Below are positions 1 to 9,250 of a stretch of DNA of 64,000 nucleotides, piece by piece; position 1 is the stretch's first letter, and each line of letters opens with the position of its first letter. A program made the position numbers and the translations under genes. A model generated the notes under the pieces. It saw nothing but the letters and a program-made list of their open reading frames with translations, ran no database searches and had not been told where the DNA came from. Source of the stretch: Paracoccaceae bacterium (lineage in GTDB: Bacteria > Pseudomonadota > Alphaproteobacteria > Rhodobacterales > Rhodobacteraceae); contig WLWX01000001.1 of NCBI GenBank assembly GCA_012103375.1, positions 186,001 to 250,000 on the forward strand, given 5' to 3'.

Positions 1-664
1 CGATGGCGCAGTAGGCCACGAAGATCGGGTTCTCGACCACGCGCCAGTTCACATCCGAATAGTTCTCGGTGAACGCCATGAAGAAGTCGATATTCTCGAC
101 AATCGCATCGGCGCGGCCTTGCGCGACAAGACGCACGGTGTCGGCGAGTGTATCGACAAGCTCAATCTCGACATTGGGCATGTTTTCTTCGATCCAGCCG
201 ACGGTCCAGTTGCCGCGCATGTTGGCCAGCGTCACGCCATCCTTGTTGAAGTCTTCCCAGCTGCCGCCGTCAATCTTGTCGGTCGCCAGCACGGCCAGCA
301 CTTCGGTATGCAGCGGCACGGTATAGTCGATCAGCTTGGCGCGTTCGGTGTTGCGCGTCAGCGCGCCCAGCGACAGGTCGATCCGGTCCGAGACCAGGAA
401 CGGCACCCGCTGGGGCGTTTCGGTCGGCACCCATTCGACTTCCACGCCCAGCTGCGCGGCCAGCGCGTTGCCGACGTCGATGTCAAAGCCTTCCCAGTCG
501 CCCGCGTCGTTTCGCGTGCTCATGTTCGGGAAATTGGGGTTGATGCCGATGCGGATGACGTCATCGGACAGGATGTCATCCAGGCTTTTGGCGTGCACGG
601 CGGTGGTGGCCATTGCGGCCATCGCAATGCCGGTGATCCCCGCCAGAAAATGTCTCTTGAGCAT
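1..664 (-). CDS. Amino acid ABC transporter periplasmic binding protein (3' end outside window)
   Basis: Open minus-strand frame from an ATG at 664 that runs off the left edge (221 codons visible). A GGGAG ribosome site lies just upstream. The N-terminus is a signal peptide (MLKRHF, hydrophobic Ala-rich core, cut near AVHA-KS). The mature part reads like a family 3 solute-binding protein: DDVIRIGINPNFPN start, GFDIDVGNALAAQLGV, then a DLSLGALTRNTERAKLIDYT stretch typical of polar amino acid binders. It would deliver a substrate, probably an amino acid, to an inner-membrane ABC permease encoded beyond the left edge. The specific ligand cannot be read from the sequence. Confidence 0.88.
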   Translation of the reverse strand, partial: MLKRHFLAGITGIAMAAMATTAVHAKSLDDILSDDVIRIGINPNFPNMSTRNDAGDWEGFDIDVGNALAAQLGVEVEWVPTETPQRVPFLVSDRIDLSLGALTRNTERAKLIDYTVPLHTEVLAVLATDKIDGGSWEDFNKDGVTLANMRGNWTVGWIEENMPNVEIELVDTLADTVRLVAQGRADAIVENIDFFMAFTENYSDVNWRVVENPIFVAYCAI

Positions 665-935
665 GTATCGTACTCCCATGTCGCGCCCCAGCAGCGGGGC
701 AGGTCCGGGCAGGCCTTGGTGGCTGCCGTCTGATTTGTGCGCAAAACGAACTTTTGTGCGCATGTCAAACATGGCGAGATTCGACGGTGAGTCAATCCCC
801 GGAGTGCTGGCCCTTTCGCACCCGCAAAGCGCAGGCATTCGCCTGGGGTATTTCGCAGGTTGGTTTTGGTCGGATGTGTGCGGGGGCAGAGCGTGTTTGG
901 CCAGATTGCAAGAGTTACGAAAACGCGCCGCAAGA

Positions 936-1143
936 GCGCCATCCCAAATAACTGATTCGCTGACGGAATTACCTGCGCCCGGTGCGCGCCAAAGGCGCAG
1001 GGCGCACGCCGGACCGGCCCCACCGGTCTGGCGTCGGTTCGAGGTGGGCACATCCGGGATAGTTGACGGCTAACACCTCCCCATAAATCGTGCCCCTCAA
1101 CCGTTGCTGCGCCAGCCCGCCGGTCCGGCGCGCGCCCGGCTAA
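936..1143. repeat. Dispersed palindromic intergenic repeat, copy A
   Basis: The 600-base gap 665-1264 holds no credible gene, but most of 936-1143 is a repeat. Positions 972-1143 match the reverse complement of 15569-15735 over nearly the whole length (shared blocks such as CTGCGCCCGGTGCGCGCC and CCATAAATC). The leading part 936-990 (GCGCCATCCCAAA...) matches 11571-11620. The copy has inverted arms built on GCGCCGGACCGG and a nested small hairpin around 973-1000, so it resembles a REP/BIME-type or small MITE-like sequence. Its role is unknown. Confidence 0.7.
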
Positions 1144-1264
1144 GGGCGGTTGTTCGACCTTGGGCATCGGTGCAGACTAAATGGACGACACTTGATCATC
1201 CGCAGCCGTCACATCTGCAGCGCGATCCGCGCGATCAGGCCGGTTTTGACAAAGCCGGGATTGA

Positions 1265-2023
1265 TCAAGCCCGTGCGTCGTCCATCAAGCGGCGCATTTC
1301 GGTGATCGCGGGGCCAAGGCCAAGAAAGATCGCCTCTCCCACCAGGAAATGCCCGATGTTGAGTTCCATCACCTCGGGGAATGCGGCTACGGGGGCCACG
1401 GTGTCATAGGTCAGCCCGTGACCGGCGTGAACCTCCAGCCCAAGATTGTGGGCCAGGGACGACATCTCGCGCAGGCGCTCCAACTCAGCATCGCGTTCGT
1501 CGAAACGCCCCTCGGCATGGGCATCGCAATAGGCCCCGGTGTGGAGTTCGACCACCGCCGCCCCGATCCGTGCAGCAGCTTCGATCTGGCGGCGATCAGC
1601 GGCGATGAAGATCGACACCCGGCAGCCCACGTCTGCCAGCGGCGCGATGAAATGGGCGATGCGGTTTTCCTCGCGTGCCAGTTCCAGCCCGCCCTCGGTC
1701 GTCTTTTCTTCGCGCTTTTCGGGCACAATGCAGACAGCGTGGGGTTTGTGGCGCAGGGCGATCTTTTGCATCTCGTCGGTCGCGGCCATTTCGAAGTTCA
1801 GCGGCACCGACAGAACCTCCATCAACCCGTCGATATCCGCGTCACTGATATGGCGTCGGTCTTCGCGCAGATGGGCGGTGATCCCGTCGGCCCCCGCGTC
1901 TTCGGCCAGTTTGGCGGCGCGCAGCGGATCGGGGTAATCACCGCCGCGTGCATTTCGAACGGTCGCCACATGGTCGATGTTGATCCCCAGCCGCAGCCGC
2001 CCCAGTGGGTCACGCAATGCCAT
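1265..2023 (-). CDS. pdxJ: Pyridoxine 5'-phosphate synthase
   Basis: Condenses 1-deoxyxylulose 5-phosphate with 3-amino-2-oxopropyl phosphate to give pyridoxine 5'-phosphate, the last ring-forming step of DXP-dependent vitamin B6 synthesis (cytosol). The 252-residue product has the PdxJ signature: [19 protein letters not shown] near the N-terminus, then [14 protein letters not shown] and a C-terminal [10 protein letters not shown] loop. The ATG at 2023 is preferred over an in-frame ATG 21 codons upstream because it has a GGGGA site and gives the family N-terminus. It lies one base after the stop of the DUF2062 gene, so translation is probably coupled. Confidence 0.95.
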   Translation of the reverse strand: MALRDPLGRLRLGINIDHVATVRNARGGDYPDPLRAAKLAEDAGADGITAHLREDRRHISDADIDGLMEVLSVPLNFEMAATDEMQKIALRHKPHAVCIVPEKREEKTTEGGLELAREENRIAHFIAPLADVGCRVSIFIAADRRQIEAAARIGAAVVELHTGAYCDAHAEGRFDERDAELERLREMSSLAHNLGLEVHAGHGLTYDTVAPVAAFPEVMELNIGHFLVGEAIFLGLGPAITEMRRLMDDARA

Positions 2024-2024
2024 C

Positions 2025-2678
2025 TCAGTCCCCTTCGATCCGCCGTTTCTCGGCCAGTTCCTGCGCGGCGGCGACGCGTTTTTCATAGCGCTTCTTCAGC
2101 CGCTTGATCCGCCCTTTCTGATAGGCCGTAATCACCGGGCGCGACAAGACATATGCGGCGATGCCCAGAATGATCCCCGGAACGATCCCGCCCACCAGAT
2201 AGGGCAGGAAGACGCGGTGAAAGAAGCGGTGCAACTGGCCCCATTCGGCGACCTCGGCCGTGAATATCGCGGCGAAATTCGACCACAGCTCGACCGAGGC
2301 GGTCGAGAATGACCCGACGATCCTGTGCAGCGGCATGTGGCCTTCCTGACCCAGAATCCACAGGCCCCCTTCCACTGCGATCTGCGCGAAAATCGGGAAG
2401 GTGATCGGGTTGCCAAGAAACGTCGCCAGCACGGCGGCCAGGATATTGCCCCGCATCACCCAGGCCAGCATTGCCGCCAACAGGAAGTGCAAACCGAAGA
2501 ACGGCGTGAAGCTGATGAAGGCCCCCGCCGCGATCCCCCGGCTGATCTTATGCGGCGGATCGGGCAGGCGGCGAATGCGGTGCAGAACGTAACTTGCCGC
2601 CCGGCTCCAGCCGCCACGGGGGTATATCCCCTCGGCGACGATCTCGGCGTAACTGCGTTTGCGGCGGCGCTTGAACAA
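2025..2678 (-). CDS. DUF2062 membrane protein
   Basis: A 217-residue inner-membrane protein of the DUF2062 family. A basic N-terminal stretch (KRRRKRSY) is followed by [20 protein letters not shown] and several hydrophobic segments, including the [14 protein letters not shown] block typical of the family. The C-terminus is a charged, probably cytosolic helix ([15 protein letters not shown]). No biochemical function is established for the family. It lies between the (p)ppGpp enzyme and pdxJ on the same strand, and its TGA is separated from the pdxJ ATG by a single base. Confidence 0.85.
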   Translation of the reverse strand: MFKRRRKRSYAEIVAEGIYPRGGWSRAASYVLHRIRRLPDPPHKISRGIAAGAFISFTPFFGLHFLLAAMLAWVMRGNILAAVLATFLGNPITFPIFAQIAVEGGLWILGQEGHMPLHRIVGSFSTASVELWSNFAAIFTAEVAEWGQLHRFFHRVFLPYLVGGIVPGIILGIAAYVLSRPVITAYQKGRIKRLKKRYEKRVAAAQELAEKRRIEGD

Positions 2679-2719
2679 AGGGTGGAGTCTTTCGTCGGCT
2701 TCTTGTTTCAGGTGACCTT

Positions 2720-4840
2720 TTATGGTCGTCGGTTCAAGTCACGATGGCGTTCAACCGTGGCCACATCGCTTTCAGCCTCCAGTGCCAGCGTCACGGCGTG
2801 CAGATGTTCGACATCGCGCAGATCCACGTCGACGATAAGGCGATAAAAGTCCTGTTTTCTGTCCAGAAAGTGCAGGTCCGAAATATTGGCCCCCTGTTCC
2901 CCGATCAGCGTGCAAATCCGCCCCAGCACGCCCGCGTCATTGCGGATTGTCAGATCCATGCCGACCGTATGCACCGGAGGGTGCGTGCCCGAGTGCCATT
3001 GCAGATCGACCCAGCGTTCGGGCTGATCCTCAACCTCGGCCAAAGCCTCGCACGCGATGGCGTGAATGACCACGCCCTGGCCGCGATAGGTGATACCGAC
3101 GATGCGTTCGCCGGGCAGCGGGCCGCAGCAAGCGGCGCGGCGGAACGGCTGATCGGGGTCCAGGCCGACGATGGCGCGGGCGGCGTCAATCTCATCCCCC
3201 TTTTTGTCGGCCAGCTTGGGATAGAGCACCTGGATGACATCGCGCGCGATCAACTCGGCAGAGCCCAGCCGCGCCAGCAGTTCCGAGGCATCGCTGAGAC
3301 CCATGTGATTGGCCGCCGTGGTCAGCGCCTTGTCCGTGGCGCGTTTGCCGACGTGGTCAAAAGCCACTCGGGCAAGTTCCCGGCCCAGGCGGACAAAACG
3401 TTCGCGATCTTCTTCGCGCAACGACCGGCGGATCGCCGATTTGGCGCGACCGGTGGCAACAATGTCGATCCAGGTCGCCTGCGGGCGCTGACCCTCGGCG
3501 GTCATTACCTCGACCGATTGGCCATTCTTCAGCCGTGTCCACAGCGGCACCCGGATGCCATCCACCTTGGCGCCGACGCAACTGGCCCCGATCCTTGTGT
3601 GGATCGCAAAGGCAAAATCCAGCGGCGTCGCGCCGCGCGGCAGTTTCACAACCTCGCCCTTCGGGGTGAAGCAAAACACCTGGTCCGGATACATCTCCAG
3701 CTTGACGTGTTCGAGGAATTCATCGTGATCCTCGCCCGCGCCGAAACGATCCGTCAGGGTCGAAATCCATCGCGCCGGATCAACCGCAAAGGGGTTTTCA
3801 GTGCGCACACCGTCGCGGTACGACCAATGCGCCGCCACGCCCGCCTCGGCCACATCGTGCATCTGCTGGGTCCGGATCTGCACTTCGACCCGCTTGCCAT
3901 CCCGGCCCGATACCGTGGTGTGGATCGACCGATACCCGTTCGACTTTGGCTGGCTGATGTAATCCTTGAACCGCCCCGGCACGGCCCGCCAGCGCAGATG
4001 GATCGCGCCCAGCACGCCATAGCAATCGCGCTCACTCTGGCAAGTTACCCGGAAGCCGTAGATATCGGAAAGCCGCGAAAACCCCTGCTTCTTTTCTTCC
4101 ATCTTGCGCCAGATCGAATAGGGCTTCTTGGCCCGGCCCGAAACTTCGGCAACGATCCCGACGCCCTTCAATTCGGCCCGGATATCGCCGGTGATCTTGT
4201 TGATCGCATCGCCCGTTTCCCTCTGAAGCGTGATGAAGCGCCGCATGAGCGAGGCGCGCGCTTCCGGGTTCAGGACACGGAAGGCCAGATCCTCAAGCTC
4301 TTCGCGCATCCACTGCATGCCCATGCGGCCTGCGAGTGGCGCGAAAATATCCATCGTCTCGCGCGCTTTCTGGGCCTGCTTATCGGGGCGCATCGACTTG
4401 ATCGTGCGCATGTTGTGCAGCCGGTCGGACAGCTTGACCAGGATCACACGCAGATCCTTGGACATCGCCATGAACAGCTTGCGAAAGTTTTCTGCCTGCT
4501 TGGTCTCGGTCGAGGATAATTGCAGGTTGGTCAGCTTGGTGACCCCATCGACCAGTTCGGCAATCTCTTCGCCGAACAGCTTGCTGATCTCGGAATAGGT
4601 CGACCCGGTGTCTTCAATGGTGTCGTGCAGCAGGGCGGTGATGATTGTTGCATCATCCAACTGCTGTTCGGCCAGGATCGCGGCAACCGCGACCGGGTGC
4701 GTGAAATATGGCTCTCCCGAGTGGCGGAATTGCCCGTCGTGGGCGCGGGCGCCATAGTCCCAGGCCGCCCGGATCAGCGCGTCGTTGGTTTTTGGATTAT
4801 AGGAACGGACCGAGGTGATCAGGTCATCGGCAGTGATCAT
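2720..4840 (-). CDS. rsh: Bifunctional (p)ppGpp synthetase/hydrolase (RelA/SpoT homologue)
   Basis: Makes and degrades the stringent-response alarmone (p)ppGpp. The 706-residue protein has the full long-RSH layout: an N-terminal HD hydrolase domain (HD at 72-73 in ALLHDTIEDT), a synthetase domain around 230-350 with YGFRV and KDYISQPKSNGYRSIHT, a TGS domain near 385-445 and a C-terminal ACT domain from about 630. The synthetase carries R-F-K-D (290-293), the RXKD form of bifunctional Rel/SpoT enzymes rather than the EXDD of monofunctional RelA. Alphaproteobacteria usually encode one such enzyme. It sits downstream of rpoZ, as in many proteobacteria. Confidence 0.96.
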   Translation of the reverse strand: MITADDLITSVRSYNPKTNDALIRAAWDYGARAHDGQFRHSGEPYFTHPVAVAAILAEQQLDDATIITALLHDTIEDTGSTYSEISKLFGEEIAELVDGVTKLTNLQLSSTETKQAENFRKLFMAMSKDLRVILVKLSDRLHNMRTIKSMRPDKQAQKARETMDIFAPLAGRMGMQWMREELEDLAFRVLNPEARASLMRRFITLQRETGDAINKITGDIRAELKGVGIVAEVSGRAKKPYSIWRKMEEKKQGFSRLSDIYGFRVTCQSERDCYGVLGAIHLRWRAVPGRFKDYISQPKSNGYRSIHTTVSGRDGKRVEVQIRTQQMHDVAEAGVAAHWSYRDGVRTENPFAVDPARWISTLTDRFGAGEDHDEFLEHVKLEMYPDQVFCFTPKGEVVKLPRGATPLDFAFAIHTRIGASCVGAKVDGIRVPLWTRLKNGQSVEVMTAEGQRPQATWIDIVATGRAKSAIRRSLREEDRERFVRLGRELARVAFDHVGKRATDKALTTAANHMGLSDASELLARLGSAELIARDVIQVLYPKLADKKGDEIDAARAIVGLDPDQPFRRAACCGPLPGERIVGITYRGQGVVIHAIACEALAEVEDQPERWVDLQWHSGTHPPVHTVGMDLTIRNDAGVLGRICTLIGEQGANISDLHFLDRKQDFYRLIVDVDLRDVEHLHAVTLALEAESDVATVERHRDLNRRP

Positions 4841-4894
4841 TCCGGCCCTGCCCTAGCTGGCGCAGGCGGCGGCAAGCGCCCTGCGCGGCACCCG

Positions 4895-5248
4895 TTACTG
4901 GCTTTCCTGCGCTTCCATCAGCGCACGCAGCAATTTTTCCTCGCTCATGTCGTCCTGGGCGGGTTTGTCCTGTTCGGCCCCCATCAGAAGCGCCATCGCG
5001 TCTTCTTCGGGCTCATCAACTTCGATCTGGGTTTGCTGCGATTCGATCATCCGCTCGCGCAGGTCGTCCGAGGCTTGTGTCTCATCCGCGATCTCTCGCA
5101 GGCTGACGACGGGGTTCTTGTCGTTGTCGCGGTCGATCGTGATCGGCGACCCGGTGCTGAGTTCGCGCGCACGGTGGGCAGCCAGCATCACCAGTTCGAA
5201 CCGGTTCGGAACTTTGTCAACGCAGTCTTCAACCGTTACCCGGGCCAT
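4895..5248 (-). CDS. rpoZ: RNA polymerase omega subunit
   Basis: The 117-residue product starts [20 protein letters not shown], the canonical omega N-terminus, followed by [11 protein letters not shown]. Omega binds the beta-prime subunit and helps polymerase assembly; in E. coli it also forms one ppGpp site. The acidic C-terminal tail ([10 protein letters not shown]...) is an extension typical of alphaproteobacterial omega proteins. It lies immediately upstream of the (p)ppGpp synthetase on the same strand. Confidence 0.95.
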   Translation of the reverse strand: MARVTVEDCVDKVPNRFELVMLAAHRARELSTGSPITIDRDNDKNPVVSLREIADETQASDDLRERMIESQQTQIEVDEPEEDAMALLMGAEQDKPAQDDMSEEKLLRALMEAQESQ

Positions 5249-5332
5249 GATCGTCTCCGCTATCTCGAAATCAGCCCGCTATGTAGGGGCAGTTGCCCAG
5301 AATGACAAGGCGAAACGCATGGCACCGGGTGG

Positions 5333-5911
5333 TCAGATCGGTCGCAGCGCGGCAACTTCTTCCGGTGGCAGGGCATCCAGCATCTGGGTCACCGTCCGAT
5401 ACAGCAGCGGATGGCGCCAATCCGGTGCGACATCGGCCATCGGCACCAGGACAAATGCGCGATCCTGGATGCGCGGATGCGGCAGGATCAGCCGGTCGGG
5501 CGAACGGCGCAGCTGATCCTCCAGCGGCATCTTGCGCCACTTTGTCTGGGTTGCGCGGCTGGGGGCCACGCGGTTTCCGACCGACAGCAGATCAAGATCA
5601 AGCGTCCGTGGTGCCCAGCGCAGACCGCGCTGGCGATCAAACTGCGCCTCGATCCCGTGCAGCGCGGCAAGCGCTTCTGCGGGAGGCAATGTTGACTTTA
5701 CGGCAACCACGGCATTCACATAGTCCGGCCCGCTGCCCGCCGGGAACGCCGGGGTGAGATACAATCGCGATCTGGACCGAATCGGGAACATTTGCCGATC
5801 CATCGCATCCATCGCCGCCCGGATGAGGGTATCTGACGGCTTTCCCCTCAGCGTTGCGTTCGAGCCCATCGCAATCAGCGTTAAATCGCCATTTTGATCG
5901 ATTTCAGCCAA
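5333..5911 (-). CDS. folK: 2-amino-4-hydroxy-6-hydroxymethyldihydropteridine pyrophosphokinase
   Basis: Transfers pyrophosphate from ATP to 6-hydroxymethyl-dihydropterin in folate synthesis. The 192-residue protein shows the HPPK pattern: LIAMGSNA near the start, YLTPAF, then the metal- and substrate-binding RWAPRTLDLDLL motif and LPHPRIQDRAFVLVP. The start ATG at 5911 follows an AT-rich leader in the divergent spacer (5912-6038) shared with the NYN-domain gene. It is upstream of rpoZ on the same strand with an 84-base gap. Confidence 0.93.
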   Translation of the reverse strand: MAEIDQNGDLTLIAMGSNATLRGKPSDTLIRAAMDAMDRQMFPIRSRSRLYLTPAFPAGSGPDYVNAVVAVKSTLPPAEALAALHGIEAQFDRQRGLRWAPRTLDLDLLSVGNRVAPSRATQTKWRKMPLEDQLRRSPDRLILPHPRIQDRAFVLVPMADVAPDWRHPLLYRTVTQMLDALPPEEVAALRPI

Positions 5912-6038
5912 TTATTACGCCCAATTCATTGCACATTGCTGCTCAAACCCTATGACTAGTGCAACTCACGGGCTCAAGAAAATACTCAACACGCCCGGAT
6001 ACGGCCCGAGCGGTCCGAACACATCGGAAGGACGATGA

Positions 6039-6599
6039 ATGTTCTACAAAGACGAGCGGCTGGCGCTGTTCATCGACGGCGCGAATCTGTACGCGGCAGC
6101 GCGCGCCCTTGGCTTCGATATTGATTACAAACTTCTCCGGTCGGAATTCATGCGTCGTGGCAAATTGCTGCGCGCGTTTTATTACACAGCGTTGCTTGAG
6201 AACGAAGAGTATTCGCCGATCCGCCCGCTGGTCGACTGGCTGCACTATAACGGCTTTTCGATGGTGACCAAGCCCGCCAAGGAATTCACGGATCGTGAGG
6301 GCCGCCGCAAGGTCAAGGGCAACATGGATATCGAGCTGGCCGTCGACGCGATGGAGCTTGCCCCCCGTCTGGATCACGCGGTGATCTTTTCGGGCGACGG
6401 CGACTTCCGCCCGCTGGTCGAAAGCCTGCAGCGCCAGGGTGTGCGCGTCTCGGTCGTATCGACCATCCGCAGCCAGCCGCCAATGATCGCGGATGAGCTG
6501 CGCCGCCAGTGCGACAACTTCATCGAGTTGGAAGAATTGAAGGACGTCATCGGTCGCCCGCCGCGCGAACCGCGCGAGGAAGAACTGCGCGACGACTGA
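6039..6599 (+). CDS. NYN-domain (LabA/DUF88-type) protein
   Basis: A 186-residue protein of the NYN/PIN-like nuclease superfamily. The acidic residues expected for metal binding are visible: FIDGANLY (D13), NMDIELAVDAME in the middle and VIFSGDGDFRPLV toward the C-terminus. The tail is short and charged (PREPREEELRDD). Proteins of this type are common in alphaproteobacteria and are predicted to act on RNA, but the substrate is not known. The gene is divergent from folK and convergent with the cytochrome c gene. Confidence 0.85.
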   Translation: MFYKDERLALFIDGANLYAAARALGFDIDYKLLRSEFMRRGKLLRAFYYTALLENEEYSPIRPLVDWLHYNGFSMVTKPAKEFTDREGRRKVKGNMDIELAVDAMELAPRLDHAVIFSGDGDFRPLVESLQRQGVRVSVVSTIRSQPPMIADELRRQCDNFIELEELKDVIGRPPREPREEELRDD

Positions 6600-6639
6600 G
6601 GCACCGCCTGCCGCACAGCAATACGTTCGGACGACTGAC

Positions 6640-7101
6640 TTAATGGCCGCCTGACCGGTTCACTTCGTTGTGCCGGTCGATTATCTCGGGCGGCCAGGTG
6701 CTTTTGATAAAACCAAGGACCGCCAGGATATCTTCGGCACTCAGCACATCGCCAAAGCCGGTCATGTCGCTTTCATAGCCATCGCCGACAACCGCTGCGG
6801 TGCCGTCACGGGTGATGCGGATCAGATGCGCATCCGCATGGTGCCAGCTGTGGCCGGTCGCATCATGCGGCGGGGCGGGCATCTTGCCGTCGGGTTTGGG
6901 GGTTTGCCAATCCGGTTCGCCCTGCAGATCCTCTCCATGGCAGGACGCGCAATGTTCGCCATAGATTTCCTTGCCACGCGCCACCGCAACCGGATCGTCA
7001 TAGGGCAAAAGACCGGCGTGTGACCGGGTGGATTGCATCAGCCAGAAGCCAGCGATCGCGATACAGCCAACGACAAGGGCCAGGGCAACGAGTGCGCGCA
7101 T
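6640..7101 (-). CDS. Class I cytochrome c, membrane anchored or secreted
   Basis: A 153-residue protein with an N-terminal hydrophobic segment (RALVALALVVGCIAIAGFWL) and one haem-binding CASCH motif in GEHCASCHGEDL, with a likely axial Met in the region around DMTGFGDVLS. It is a monohaem periplasmic electron carrier. Its ATG overlaps the TGA of the upstream MauE/DoxX-like gene (TGATG), so the two are one transcription unit under the CsoR-type operator at 7642-7660. A C-terminal His (SGGH) ends the protein. The electron donor and acceptor are not evident. Confidence 0.85.
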   Translation of the reverse strand: MRALVALALVVGCIAIAGFWLMQSTRSHAGLLPYDDPVAVARGKEIYGEHCASCHGEDLQGEPDWQTPKPDGKMPAPPHDATGHSWHHADAHLIRITRDGTAAVVGDGYESDMTGFGDVLSAEDILAVLGFIKSTWPPEIIDRHNEVNRSGGH

Positions 7102-7616
7102 CAGATCACCGTTAACAACATCACTCCGGCCATGGCGACCATCGCCAGATCCTCGGTCAGGGTGACGGTGGACAGTGGCACTGACAGGATCGATCCCATG
7201 CAGGGGCAATCGATATCCAGACCGGCGCGCACTGCGCGCAGCACGCCGATGGTGCCGAAGGCGAAGACGATCACCGTCACCGCATAGGTGAATACCGGCC
7301 AGAGGAATGACAGGTACAGCAGGCCAAGCCCAAGTTCGATAAACGGATAGACGAACGCGTAATCCGGCACCTGTTTGGCCAGAATGTCGTACATCTTGAA
7401 CCCACGCCGGAATCCTTTCAGGTCGAAGATCTTGAGCACTGCGAAGATCAGCAGGAACACCCCCATGAAGCCGTGCATCCAGACCATCAGCCCGCCGCCC
7501 AGCGCCGTCGCATAGGCCGCCCCGGCCAGCATTGCCGTCCCGACCAGCGCGATCAGGGGCCAATAGTCGCCAATGTGGCTGCCCCGGCCGTCGGCACGCA
7601 CGTGATAGGTCGCCAT
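7101..7616 (-). CDS. MauE/DoxX-like integral membrane protein
   Basis: A 171-residue protein with about four to five membrane segments and a CPCMG motif (LDIDCPCMGSILSV) about two thirds along. This resembles the MauE/DoxX group, whose members are linked to periplasmic thiol or electron handling. A short N-terminal cytosolic-looking part (YHVRADGRG) precedes the first helix. It is the first gene after a CsoR-type operator and is translationally coupled to a cytochrome c. Linkage to a metal-type repressor suggests a role in copper or thiol stress, but this is inference. Confidence 0.7.
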   Translation of the reverse strand: MATYHVRADGRGSHIGDYWPLIALVGTAMLAGAAYATALGGGLMVWMHGFMGVFLLIFAVLKIFDLKGFRRGFKMYDILAKQVPDYAFVYPFIELGLGLLYLSFLWPVFTYAVTVIVFAFGTIGVLRAVRAGLDIDCPCMGSILSVPLSTVTLTEDLAMVAMAGVMLLTVI

Positions 7617-7641
7617 TTCATCAATTCCTTGCGAAGGCCTT

Positions 7642-7660
7642 TATACCCCCCTAGGGTATA
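7642..7660. promoter_or_regulatory. CsoR-type operator palindrome
   Basis: The sequence TATACCCCCCTAGGGTATA lies in the divergent spacer between the MauE/DoxX-like gene (minus) and the csoR-like gene (plus). Half sites TATACCC and GGGTATA flank a short centre. CsoR/RcnR-family repressors bind G/C-tract inverted repeats of this form, so both operons are probably controlled from this one site. Confidence 0.75.
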
Positions 7661-7690
7661 TGCAATCGCGGCAACGTCAAGAGGGGCCTC

Positions 7691-7960
7691 ATGCATGACA
7701 ACAAACAGGCTGCATTGAAGCGCCTGAAACGGATCGAGGGGCAGGTGCGCGGCATCGCCGGCATGATTGAGCAGGATCGGTACTGCGTCGACGTGCTGGG
7801 CCAGACCGCCGCCGTCAGCGCCGCCCTGCGCGGGGTTGAACAATTGATCCTGGACGACCACGCCGCCCATTGCGTCGAAGACGCCATCGCCTCGGGTGAT
7901 CCGGATCAACAGCGCGAGAAATTCGGGGAGTTGGTGCGGACTATTGCGAAGCGGGGGTAG
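7691..7960 (+). CDS. csoR: CsoR/FrmR-family metal-sensing repressor
   Basis: An 89-residue all-helical repressor of the CsoR/RcnR/FrmR family: KRLKRIEGQVRGIAGMIEQD is the conserved helix 1. The Cu(I)-sensing triad of CsoR is in place with the right spacing: C32, H57 and C61 (YCVDV and DDHAAHCV). FrmR and RcnR members differ at these positions, so a copper sensor is the best reading. It lies divergent from a MauE/DoxX-like gene across a matching operator and is likely self-regulated. The ligand has not been tested here. Confidence 0.85.
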   Translation: MHDNKQAALKRLKRIEGQVRGIAGMIEQDRYCVDVLGQTAAVSAALRGVEQLILDDHAAHCVEDAIASGDPDQQREKFGELVRTIAKRG

Positions 7961-8299
7961 CAGGCAGAGTGTGCTGCGTGGAGCGGACGACGGCGATAAA
8001 CGACAAGCCGGGTGAGCGCCTGACCGGGGGTAGGCGACGCAACAATCGTGTGTGGCAATTTATGGTTCAGCGGTAACTCCGGACTACGAAGGTTTCGCGA
8101 TCCATCGAAATCGCCTGCCCGCGGGACGGTCAGGCGATCGCCCGGCGCCCTCACGGGCTTGATTCCGGGCGAGGACGTGGGCCGGTGCCAAGGTCCGCTC
8201 CGGACCAAACACGTAGCAGCCCTCCGCCCCCCCGCACCGGGCTGGACCCCACCTGCCCAACCCCCTATCTCTGACCTGACCGAAGGAAAGCCCGTCGCA
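7961..8299. other. Intergenic region upstream of ispH
   Basis: A 339-base gap with no supported gene. The only structure I see is an 8-bp inverted repeat, ATCGCCTG (8110-8117) with CAGGCGAT (8131-8138), without a T-run. The gap probably contains the ispH promoter, but no clear -35/-10 pair was identified. Confidence 0.5.
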
Positions 8300-9250
8300 A
8301 TGCCCAATCCTCCCCTTACGCTCTACCTCGCCGCGCCGCGCGGATTTTGCGCGGGCGTCGACCGGGCGATCAAGATCGTGGAACTGGCGTTGGAAAAATA
8401 CGGCGCGCCGGTCTTTGTTCGCCATGAGATTGTTCACAACAAATTCGTCGTCGACAGCCTGCGTGCGAAGGGGGCGGAATTCGTCGAATCCCTGGCCGAT
8501 TGCCCCGATGACCGCCCGGTGATCTTCTCGGCCCACGGCGTTCCGAAGGCCGTCCCGGCCGAGGCGGCGCGGCGCGAGATGCTGTTTGTCGATGCCACCT
8601 GTCCGCTGGTCTCGAAGGTGCATATCGAGGCGGCGCGCCATTCCGAAAACGGATTGCAAATGGTGATGATCGGGCATGCGGGACACCCCGAAACTCTCGG
8701 CACGATGGGGCAGCTGCCCGAAGGCGAGGTGATCCTGGTCGAAACCGTCGCGGATGTCGCGACCGTCACACCGCGCGATCCAAAGCGGCTGGCCTTTATC
8801 ACGCAGACGACGCTCAGCGTCGACGACACCGCCGATATCGTCTCCGTCCTGAAGGCCCGGTTTCCGGCCATCGTCGGGCCGCATAAGGAAGACATCTGCT
8901 ATGCCACCACCAATCGGCAAGAGGCGGTCAAAGCGATGGCCCCCAAAGTCGACGCGCTGCTGGTGATAGGCGCGCCAAATTCGTCCAACTCGCGCCGGTT
9001 GGTCGAGGTGGCACAAGCCAACGGCTGTGCATACGCGCAACTGGTCCAGCGGGCCGCTGACATTGACTGGCGCGCGCTGGACGGGGTTACGGCGCTGGGG
9101 CTGACCGCAGGCGCCTCTGCCCCGGAGGTTCTGGTGCGCGAGGTCGTTGACGCCATTGCCGCGCGCTTTGACGTGACCGAGGAAGAGGTCGTCACCGCCG
9201 TCGAATCCGTCAAATTCAAGGTGCCGCGCGTGCTGCGTGAACCCGCATGA
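8300..9250 (+). CDS. ispH: 4-hydroxy-3-methylbut-2-enyl diphosphate reductase
   Basis: Last enzyme of the MEP isoprenoid pathway: reduces HMBPP to IPP and DMAPP with a 4Fe-4S cluster. The three cluster cysteines are visible in [11 protein letters not shown] (C17), [12 protein letters not shown] and [11 protein letters not shown], along with [11 protein letters not shown] and FSAHGVP. The ATG at 8300 is chosen because it gives the standard N-terminus ([14 protein letters not shown]) and follows a GGAAAG site; the frame is open much further upstream without family similarity. 316 residues is normal length. It overlaps the next gene by four bases. Confidence 0.96.
   Translation: MPNPPLTLYLAAPRGFCAGVDRAIKIVELALEKYGAPVFVRHEIVHNKFVVDSLRAKGAEFVESLADCPDDRPVIFSAHGVPKAVPAEAARREMLFVDATCPLVSKVHIEAARHSENGLQMVMIGHAGHPETLGTMGQLPEGEVILVETVADVATVTPRDPKRLAFITQTTLSVDDTADIVSVLKARFPAIVGPHKEDICYATTNRQEAVKAMAPKVDALLVIGAPNSSNSRRLVEVAQANGCAYAQLVQRAADIDWRALDGVTALGLTAGASAPEVLVREVVDAIAARFDVTEEEVVTAVESVKFKVPRVLREPA

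Noticed and set aside
2744-4519. A 591-codon open frame antisense to the (p)ppGpp synthetase gene
   Set aside because: High-GC codon use leaves long antisense frames; the product has no recognisable domain and the sense gene is a certain RSH.
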